This document shows positions 1 through 4,214 of a stretch of 6,262 nt of DNA, one piece after another. Under the pieces are notes generated by a model. It did not search any database. It was not told where the DNA came from and saw only the letters and a program-made list of their open reading frames with translations. The first letter of the stretch is position 1, and each line of letters begins with the position of its first letter. A program made the position numbers and the translations under genes. Origin of the DNA: an uncultured Clostridium sp. (GTDB taxonomy: Bacteria > Cyanobacteriota > Vampirovibrionia > Gastranaerophilales > Gastranaerophilaceae); assembly GCA_958449715.1 (NCBI GenBank), contig CAUDIU010000088.1, positions 1-6,262 of the forward strand. Direction: 5' to 3'.

Positions 1-423
1 TTTTCTTTCTTTTTCAAGTTCTTTTCTTGGAATAAGAGGATGGAGTAACATATCAGAATGCATTTCTAGAGCTAAATCAAAGTCTTTTGAAGGGATTGTG
101 ACGTAGTAATGAGTAAAATCTTTACTTGTTGCTGCATTTGTTATGGCCCCTTTAGTTTCTAAAATTTTATCGAATTCTCCTGGCGCATGATTTGTTGACC
201 CCTTGAAGAATAAATGTTCTAAAAAGTGTGATACACCATTATTTTCGTCATTTTCATTAATAGATCCTGTTTTTATCCAGGTATCAATTGTGACAATTGG
301 GTTTGTTTTTACTTCTTGAATTACAACAGTTTGTCCATTGTCTAGTTTATAGACATTGAAATCTGCCGCATTTACAATATTAGCGAATAATACGGTTATC
401 AGTAAAAATATAATTTTTTTCAT
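1..423 (-). CDS. Exported M16-family zinc peptidase, N-terminal part (runs off the left edge)
   Basis: The 141 visible residues begin with a signal peptide: MKK, a hydrophobic run to about residue 17, and a likely cleavage after A19 in VNA|AD. The mature part opens as M16 peptidases do (KLDNGQTVVIQE). The inverted zinc motif HxxEH is at H66-F-L-E69-H70, followed by the family's G-x-x-x-N-A-x-T-S-x-D-x-T-x-Y-Y stretch at about residues 92-107. The third zinc ligand, a Glu about 76 residues after the motif, would lie just past the window edge, so catalytic competence cannot be fully judged. The start ATG (421-423) has a GAAGGGG ribosome binding site a few bases upstream. M16 members of this type are exported or periplasmic peptidases, often encoded as active/inactive pairs; this one keeps the active motif. 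The family call is firm; substrate unknown. Confidence 0.93.
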   Translation of the reverse strand, partial: MKKIIFLLITVLFANIVNAADFNVYKLDNGQTVVIQEVKTNPIVTIDTWIKTGSINENDENNGVSHFLEHLFFKGSTNHAPGEFDKILETKGAITNAATSKDFTHYYVTIPSKDFDLALEMHSDMLLHPLIPRKELEKERK

Positions 424-452
424 CTTATCCCCTTCTCTTCAAATACACATAA

Positions 453-490
453 ACTATATAAAAACATGATACAATAAATTTTTATATAGT
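453..490. repeat. Perfect 12-bp inverted repeat, 14-base spacer
   Basis: ACTATATAAAAA at 453-464 is the exact reverse complement of TTTTTATATAGT at 479-490. It lies between the 90-residue protein gene and the M16 peptidase gene, both on the minus strand. It is all A/T except one C/G pair per arm and is not followed by a T-run, so it is a poor intrinsic terminator. It overlaps the candidate -35/-10 of the peptidase gene, which fits an operator or a transcript hairpin. Function is unknown. Confidence 0.6.
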
Positions 491-493
491 AAA
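466..493 (-). promoter_or_regulatory. Candidate promoter of the M16 peptidase gene
   Basis: Reading the minus strand, TTTACT (488-493) and TATCAT (466-471) are separated by 16 bases. They match the sigma70 -35 and -10 hexamers at 4/6 and 5/6. The gene starts about 43 bases downstream of the -10. In DNA this AT-rich such matches arise by chance, so this is tentative. The elements lie within the inverted repeat at 453-490. Confidence 0.35.
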
Positions 494-498
494 CTGGT

Positions 499-771
499 TT
501 ATTTTTTTATGATTTTTTTAAATAAAGGATAGCAAATCGCAAGAAATCCGATACCTAAAGCGATAAATACTGATTTTGGAGTTTTTCTTTTTTCTATACT
601 TTCACTATTTTTCATTGATGTGTATATATCGTGATTAAGTCTGCTAAAATCATTAGATGCTTGAACGTGTGAGTATAGAACAGGTTTATTGTACCTGTCT
701 GGTGGGGTGAGAATTCCGACATTTAGTGGCGGATTTTTCATATTATTATTTACACTTACACTATTTTCCAT
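499..771 (-). CDS. Small protein with a C-terminal membrane segment, unknown function
   Basis: I do not recognise this 90-residue protein. Residues 1-65 are polar, with many Asn, Ser and Pro, no signal peptide and no evident domain. Residues about 67-84 form a single hydrophobic segment (FIALGIGFLAICYPLF), preceded by KRKTPK and followed by KKIIKK. That layout suggests a tail-anchored protein with the N-terminal part in the cytoplasm. The start at 771 has no clear ribosome binding site; an in-frame Met at codon 11 also lacks one, so the start is uncertain. It is divergent from perR, sharing a 123-base intergenic region, and precedes the M16 peptidase gene by 75 bases. It is probably real because of the coherent tail and a codon choice like its neighbours. 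A similar tail is seen in the partial gene at 6125-6262. Confidence 0.7.
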   Translation of the reverse strand: MENSVSVNNNMKNPPLNVGILTPPDRYNKPVLYSHVQASNDFSRLNHDIYTSMKNSESIEKRKTPKSVFIALGIGFLAICYPLFKKIIKK

Positions 772-836
772 ATTTCAATTAAAACAAAATAAGTTTTAAA
801 ATTGCTCTAAATATATATTTATATTAAGCAAAAAAC

Positions 837-865
837 TTGACAAAAAATAAAAATATGTTTAAAAT
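837..865 (+). promoter_or_regulatory. Promoter of the perR-rubredoxin-rubrerythrin-flavodiiron operon
   Basis: A perfect -35 TTGACA (837-842), a 17-base spacer and -10 TAAAAT (860-865, 5/6 to TATAAT) form a near-consensus sigma70 promoter 29 bases before the perR start codon. The last base of the -10 is the first base of the Fur/PerR box, so a bound repressor would block RNA polymerase. Because it is so close to consensus, output when derepressed should be high. Confidence 0.85.
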
Positions 866-879
866 GAGAATGATTATTA
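865..879 (+). promoter_or_regulatory. Fur/PerR box (autoregulatory operator)
   Basis: TGAGAAT-G-ATTATTA is a 7-1-7 inverted repeat. It matches the Fur-type consensus TGATAAT-N-ATTATCA at 12 of 14 positions, and the PerR-type consensus TTATAAT-N-ATTATAA at 11 of 14. It sits directly downstream of the -10 hexamer and over the expected transcription start. The first gene of the operon is itself a PerR-type Fur-family repressor, so autoregulation is the natural reading. Confidence 0.85.
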
Positions 880-894
880 CTTTTAAGGAGAACT

Positions 895-1287
895 ATGAAT
901 TACTCAAGACAAAGAGAAGTTATATTGGATACTTTGAAGTCAAATGTTGTTCATCCGACGGCTGAATATCTTTATGCAATTTTAAAGGAAAAAGAACCCA
1001 ATATAAGTCTTGCAACATTATATAGAAATTTGAATCAGTTAGCAGATAATGGAGTGATAAAAAAAATAGATGGGCTTGAAACTTCATCTCATTTTGATCA
1101 TAATATTCATGAACATTATCATTTTATCTGTGATAATTGCAAGAGAGTGTTTGATGTGAGTTCAGATGTAGCTCCAGATATTGTAAAAAAAACAGAAGAA
1201 GAGACTGGATTTATAGTAAAAAGACATGATATTGTGTTCAATGGAATTTGTAAGGATTGCTTAGAAAAAATAAAAGAAAATAATTAG
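895..1287 (+). CDS. perR: PerR-type peroxide-sensing repressor (Fur family)
   Basis: This 130-residue Fur-family repressor has an N-terminal winged helix (about 1-65, recognition helix SLATLYRNLNQL at 38-49) and a C-terminal metal-binding dimerisation domain. Relative to Bacillus subtilis PerR as I recall it, every metal ligand is kept at a constant offset of 17. The regulatory Fe/Mn site is H20, D68, H74, H76 and D87 (PerR H37, D85, H91, H93, D104). The structural Cys4 zinc site is C79, C82, C119 and C122. Asp rather than Glu at the D104 position marks peroxide sensing by iron-catalysed histidine oxidation, so PerR is preferred over Fur. The N-terminus is short, but the start is fixed: AAGGAG lies at 885-890 and an in-frame TGA at 871-873 blocks extension. 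It is the first gene of the operon and lies just behind a Fur/PerR box, implying that it represses itself and the detoxification genes downstream. Confidence 0.92.
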   Translation: MNYSRQREVILDTLKSNVVHPTAEYLYAILKEKEPNISLATLYRNLNQLADNGVIKKIDGLETSSHFDHNIHEHYHFICDNCKRVFDVSSDVAPDIVKKTEEETGFIVKRHDIVFNGICKDCLEKIKENN

Positions 1288-1323
1288 AATATAGTTTACA
1301 GTAAAAGAAAAAGGAGAAGTAAA

Positions 1324-1461
1324 ATGGAAAAATATGTATGCACAGTATGCGGATATGTTTATGACCCAGAAGAAAATGATGGTGTTAAATTCGAAGATTT
1401 AGCAGATGATTATGTATGCCCTCTTTGTGGAGTTGGTAAAGATTTGTTCGAAAAACAATAA
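1324..1461 (+). CDS. rub: Rubredoxin, short (45-residue) form
   Basis: This is a small iron-sulfur-free electron carrier with one Fe(Cys)4 site, held by C6-x-x-C9 (CTVCG) and C32-x-x-C35 (CPLCG). It has the typical YVCTVCGYVYDP opening and a GVGKDLFE end. Usual rubredoxins have 52-54 residues; this one has 45 because the loop between YDP and the FEDL segment is about seven residues shorter. A similar shortening is known in Desulfovibrio desulfuricans rubredoxin. The common Trp before the second Cys pair (DDWVCP) is Tyr30 here. AAGGAG at 1311-1316 precedes the ATG, and the gene starts 36 bases after perR. In the cytoplasm it should feed electrons to the rubrerythrins and flavodiiron protein encoded next. 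The donor, an NAD(P)H:rubredoxin reductase, is not in the window. Confidence 0.97.
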   Translation: MEKYVCTVCGYVYDPEENDGVKFEDLADDYVCPLCGVGKDLFEKQ

Positions 1462-1494
1462 TAGTATTATAATAAATTAAGAAAGGAATTTTTT

Positions 1495-2037
1495 ATGGCT
1501 GATTTAAAAGGTACAAAAACTGAAAAAAACTTATGGGCAGCTTTTGCAGGAGAATCTCAAGCAAGAAATAAATATACTTATTATGCTTCTCAAGCTAAAA
1601 AAGAAGGTTTTGTTCAAATAGCAAAAATATTTGAAGAAACTGCTAACAATGAGAAGGAACATGCAAAAATATGGTTTAAAGCTTTGCATGGGGATAAAAT
1701 TCCTGAAACAATAACTAATTTAGAAGATGCAGCAAATGGTGAAAATTATGAATGGACCGATATGTATGCAACTTTTGCAAAAGAAGCTAAAGAGGAAGGT
1801 TTTGATACTTTGGCTGCTTTGTTTGAAATGGTTGGCAGAATTGAAAAGGAACATGAAGAAAGATATAGAACTTTGCTTGATGCTGTAAAAAATAATACTG
1901 TTTTTGAAAAATCAGAAAAAGTAATATGGGAATGTTCAAATTGCGGACATGTACACGAAGGGGAAAAAGCTCCTCTATTATGTCCTGTATGCAAACATCC
2001 TCAGGCTTATTTTTATTTAAAAGCTAAAAATTATTAA
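1495..2037 (+). CDS. rbr: Rubrerythrin 1 (peroxide reductase)
   Basis: This 180-residue rubrerythrin has the classical order: a four-helix diiron domain (about 1-138) and a rubredoxin-like C-terminal domain (about 143-180). Diiron ligands are all visible: E20 (AGESQAR), E53 and H56 (NEKEH), E83 and E86 (GENYE), E117 and H120 (EKEH). The Fe(Cys)4 site is C147-x-x-C150 and C163-x-x-C166. The conserved active-site Tyr residues near the diiron centre are present (Y27, Y91). The enzyme reduces hydrogen peroxide to water in the cytoplasm, taking electrons from rubredoxin, presumably the one encoded 33 bases upstream. The ATG has an AAAGGA ribosome binding site at 1482-1487. It appears fully functional, in contrast to its paralogue directly downstream. 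Confidence 0.97.
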   Translation: MADLKGTKTEKNLWAAFAGESQARNKYTYYASQAKKEGFVQIAKIFEETANNEKEHAKIWFKALHGDKIPETITNLEDAANGENYEWTDMYATFAKEAKEEGFDTLAALFEMVGRIEKEHEERYRTLLDAVKNNTVFEKSEKVIWECSNCGHVHEGEKAPLLCPVCKHPQAYFYLKAKNY

Positions 2038-2059
2038 AAATTCTACAAGTATAAAAAGT

Positions 2060-2074
2060 GAGGGTAAAATATTG
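2060..2074 (+). promoter_or_regulatory. Ribosome binding site and TTG start of rubrerythrin 2
   Basis: GAGGG (2060-2064) stands seven bases before a TTG codon at 2072-2074. No ATG or GTG occurs in frame between the preceding gene's end and this point. Starting here aligns SLKGSKTIKNL with DLKGTKTEKNL of rubrerythrin 1, so the TTG start is well supported. A TTG start may lower translation relative to the neighbours. Confidence 0.8.
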
Positions 2075-2614
2075 TCACTTAAAGGTTCAAAAACTATAAA
2101 AAATTTACAGAAGGCTTTTGAAATTACTTCAAAACGTCGTATGGAATATGATATTTATGCTATAGTTGCTCAAAAACAAGGGTATGAAGATGTAAGTCAT
2201 CTATTTGCCCGTTTTGCAGAGCATGAAAAAGAACATTCAAAATTATGGTATAAATGGTTAAAAGTTAATAAAGGTACTTTTCCTAGTCTAATCACTTGTG
2301 TAAAAAATGCATTAAGTCAAGAAAAAGACGAAATAGAAGGCTTGTATGAAGTTTTTGCCAAAGACGCAAAAGAAGAAGGTTTTGAACATATTGCAGGTCT
2401 TTTGGAAAATATTGCCAATATCGAAAAGATCCATTATGACAGATTGAAAAAAATGATTTGGAAATTGGAAGATAAGGCTGTGCCGAATAGTGATGGGACA
2501 TATAATTGGACGTGCAGTACTTGTGGTGCTGTATTTGTCCAAAAAGATGAACCTGAATATTGCCCTTTATGTTTAAAAGAAGAAGTATTTTTTTATAAAA
2601 AGCCGAACGAATAG
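2072..2614 (+). CDS. Rubrerythrin 2, divergent paralogue lacking the first diiron glutamate
   Basis: Its 180 residues align with rubrerythrin 1 almost end to end: diiron four-helix domain (about 1-135) and rubredoxin-like domain with C148-x-x-C151 and C164-x-x-C167. Diiron ligands E52 and H55 (HEKEH), E84 and E87, and E118 and H121 (EKIH) are kept. The first ligand is not: AGESQAR of rubrerythrin 1 reads EITSKRR here, placing T19 at the E20 position. Flanking residues align without gaps (KNL..AF before; Y26, Y29-A and K..G after), so this is a substitution and not a frameshift. Y26 and Y92 are kept. Loss of a terminal ligand of one iron suggests altered metal content or chemistry. The gene may be a specialised peroxide reductase, a partner subunit, or a degenerating copy; the intact frame and Cys4 site argue against decay. 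It begins with TTG, 34 bases after rubrerythrin 1. Confidence 0.92.
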   Translation: MSLKGSKTIKNLQKAFEITSKRRMEYDIYAIVAQKQGYEDVSHLFARFAEHEKEHSKLWYKWLKVNKGTFPSLITCVKNALSQEKDEIEGLYEVFAKDAKEEGFEHIAGLLENIANIEKIHYDRLKKMIWKLEDKAVPNSDGTYNWTCSTCGAVFVQKDEPEYCPLCLKEEVFFYKKPNE

Positions 2615-2633
2615 TTAAGGAGAAATATACAAA

Positions 2634-3818
2634 ATGAAATTCCAAGAAATTAAAAACAATATTTTTTATTGCGGTTTAAATGACTGTGATAGAAGAATTT
2701 TTGATGAATTAATCCCATTAGAACATGGTACAAGTTATAATTCATACCTAGTAAAAGGTTCTGAAAAAACTGCAATTATTGATACTATGTATCCACCAAA
2801 AACAAAAGAATATTTAAAAAGATTATCAGATAATCAAGTAGGAAAAGTGGATTATATTGTTGCAAACCACGGGGAACAAGATCACTCCGGTTCAATTCCT
2901 GCATTATTGGAAAAATATCCAAATGCAGTAGTGTTAACAAATCCAAAAGTAGCAGAAAATATAAAATCAATGTTGCATGTTCCTGCTGAAAAAATTCAAG
3001 TGATTGCAGATGGTGAAGAAGTATCTTTAGGAGATAAAACTCTTAAATTTATTTTTGCCCCAGGTGTTCACTGGCCTGATACAATGTTTACATACATAAA
3101 AGAAGATAATGTAATTTGTACTTGTGACTTTTTAGGCGCACATTATACATTCTCAGATGTATTTGCTCAAGAAAGCAAAGAATTAGAACATAGTGCAAAA
3201 AGATATTATGCAGAAATTATGATGCCATTTAGAATGATGTGTAAAAAATATACTCAAATGGTAAAAGATATGAATGTTGATATGATTTTGCCAAGCCATG
3301 GTCCAGTGTATAAAAGACCTGATTTTATTTTGGATTTATACACTGATTGGACAGCTGATGCTCCTAAAAATTTAGTTACATTACCTTATGTTTCAATGTA
3401 TGAAAGTACAAAAGAAATGATTGATTACTTAAGTGATAAATTAGAAGCTAAAGGTATTAAGACATTCAAATTTGATATTGTAGATGACGATTTAGGAGAT
3501 CTTGCAATGTCATTAGTTGACGCAGCAACAATTGTAATGGGAACATCAATGGTTTTAGCTGGTCCTCACCCAATGGCAGTTAACGTTGCATATCTTGCAG
3601 CAGTATTAAGACCTAAAGCTAAATTCGCATCACTTTTAGGATCTTATGGATGGGGTGGTAAATTATTTGACTTAATTGCTCAAATTTTAGCTCCTTTAAA
3701 ACTTGATTTGGTTGAACCATTACAAGTAAAAGGTAAACCTACAGAAGAAGATTTCAAAAAATTAGATGCAATGGCTGAAAGTATTTATGAAAAACATAAA
3801 TCAATCGGTTTAGTGTAA
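2634..3818 (+). CDS. fprA: Flavodiiron protein (class A FprA-type oxygen/NO reductase)
   Basis: This 394-residue protein has the two-domain class A architecture, with no extra rubredoxin or flavin reductase domain. The N-terminal metallo-beta-lactamase-like domain (about 1-248) carries the diiron ligands H79-x-E81-x-D83-H84 (NHGEQDHSG), H146 (GVHWPDT), D165 (TCDF) and H222 (PSHGP). The C-terminal flavodoxin-like domain (about 250-394) has the FMN phosphate loop SMYESTKEM (254-262) and the GSYGWGG segment near 336-342. Such proteins reduce oxygen to water, and often NO to N2O, with electrons from rubredoxin; the rubredoxin in this operon is the obvious partner. AAGGAG at 2617-2622 precedes the ATG, with a somewhat long spacer of 11 bases. 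The gene follows rubrerythrin 2 by 19 bases and ends the operon. Whether oxygen or NO is preferred cannot be told from sequence. Confidence 0.96.
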   Translation: MKFQEIKNNIFYCGLNDCDRRIFDELIPLEHGTSYNSYLVKGSEKTAIIDTMYPPKTKEYLKRLSDNQVGKVDYIVANHGEQDHSGSIPALLEKYPNAVVLTNPKVAENIKSMLHVPAEKIQVIADGEEVSLGDKTLKFIFAPGVHWPDTMFTYIKEDNVICTCDFLGAHYTFSDVFAQESKELEHSAKRYYAEIMMPFRMMCKKYTQMVKDMNVDMILPSHGPVYKRPDFILDLYTDWTADAPKNLVTLPYVSMYESTKEMIDYLSDKLEAKGIKTFKFDIVDDDLGDLAMSLVDAATIVMGTSMVLAGPHPMAVNVAYLAAVLRPKAKFASLLGSYGWGGKLFDLIAQILAPLKLDLVEPLQVKGKPTEEDFKKLDAMAESIYEKHKSIGLV

Positions 3819-3830
3819 TAATTAAATTAT

Positions 3831-3864
3831 AAAAAGGGCGAACATTTTGTTCGCTCTTTTTTTT
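3831..3864 (+). terminator. Intrinsic terminator of the peroxide/oxygen-defence operon
   Basis: A hairpin with arms GGGCGAACA (3836-3844) and TGTTCGCTC (3848-3856), nine pairs including one G-T and a 3-base loop, is followed by eight T (3857-3864). An A-run precedes it. It lies 12 bases after the flavodiiron stop codon. Confidence 0.93.
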
Positions 3865-3930
3865 GTACAAATTTCTTAATAAAAAAGTCAATTATTAAAC
3901 TCCATTTGTTTTAAAAAAAATATAGAAAGT

Positions 3931-3935
3931 GGAGG
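3931..3935 (+). promoter_or_regulatory. Strong ribosome binding site deciding the start of the K/E/A/P-rich small gene
   Basis: GGAGG lies eight bases before ATG 3944-3946. A possible earlier GTG start at 3929 overlaps this site and has none of its own, so ATG 3944 is the start. Confidence 0.85.
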
Positions 3936-3943
3936 AAAATTTT

Positions 3944-4162
3944 ATGATTAAAGCTATTAATTTTTTAGGTAAATCTGAAGCGCCTGGCTCAATTTCAAAT
4001 GTTGCAGCTAAAAAAACTGAAGAGAAAGCAGCACCTGCAAACGTTGAGCCTGCAAAAGATTCATTTGTATCATCTGCAGATAAAAAAGAAGAAGCTCCAA
4101 AAGCTGATCCAAATGATAAATTTGAGAAAAAAGAAGATCCAAAACCAGCTGAAGCAAAGTAA
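3944..4162 (+). CDS. Small low-complexity K/E/A/P-rich protein, unknown function
   Basis: I do not recognise this 72-residue protein. After a short N-terminal piece with some hydrophobic residues (MIKAINFLGK), it is low complexity: 14 Lys, 13 Ala, 9 Glu and 7 Pro make up 43 of 72 residues. There is no Cys, Trp or Tyr, no signal peptide and no membrane segment. KKEEAPKADP (47-56) and KKEDPKPAEA (62-71) look like degenerate repeats. It should be intrinsically disordered. It stands alone between two strong terminators, and its GGAGG site suggests efficient translation; I see no convincing promoter in 3865-3943. The discrete cassette and the ribosome binding site support a real gene. There is no evidence that it belongs to the oxidative-stress operon. 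Confidence 0.75.
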   Translation: MIKAINFLGKSEAPGSISNVAAKKTEEKAAPANVEPAKDSFVSSADKKEEAPKADPNDKFEKKEDPKPAEAK

Positions 4163-4182
4163 TTAATTTAAATATTTCAAAT

Positions 4183-4214
4183 AAAAAAGAGCGGGGTTAT
4201 ACCCGCTCTTTTTT
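4183..4214. terminator. Bidirectional terminator between the small gene and thrS
   Basis: A perfect 13-bp stem, AAAAAAGAGCGGG (4183-4195) with CCCGCTCTTTTTT (4202-4214), encloses a 6-base loop. Flanking A- and T-runs give a T-tract on either strand, so it can end both convergent transcripts. The thrS stop codon (complement of 4213-4215) overlaps the outermost bases of the stem. Confidence 0.95.

Larger units (their letters stand above)
837..3864 (+). other. Operon: perR, rubredoxin, two rubrerythrins, flavodiiron protein
   Basis: One promoter with a Fur/PerR box lies at the front, and one strong terminator lies at the end. Between them five genes lie on the same strand with gaps of 36, 33, 34 and 19 bases, each with its own ribosome binding site. 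I see no terminator inside. The set forms a self-controlled electron route: rubredoxin to rubrerythrins (peroxide) and to flavodiiron protein (oxygen). Confidence 0.85.

Noticed and set aside
838..843. A divergent promoter for the 90-residue gene using TTGTCA on the minus strand, overlapping the perR -35.
   Set aside because: No -10 hexamer at a 16-18 base spacing is convincing; the nearest TATAAA is only 14 bases away.
2120..2145. A local frameshift or sequencing error as the cause of the missing E20 in rubrerythrin 2.
   Set aside because: Conserved residues on both sides align to rubrerythrin 1 without a gap and in the same frame.
2292..2645. Open frames on the minus strand across rubrerythrin 2 (also 1746-1994 and 2785-2970), and on the + strand across thrS (5271-5468).
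   Set aside because: They lie wholly or almost wholly inside well-supported genes on the other strand, lack ribosome binding sites and domains, and are products of AT-rich codon use.
3929..3946. Earlier GTG start giving a 77-residue version of the K/E/A/P-rich protein.
   Set aside because: The GTG overlaps the GGAGG ribosome binding site of the ATG at 3944 and has no such site of its own.
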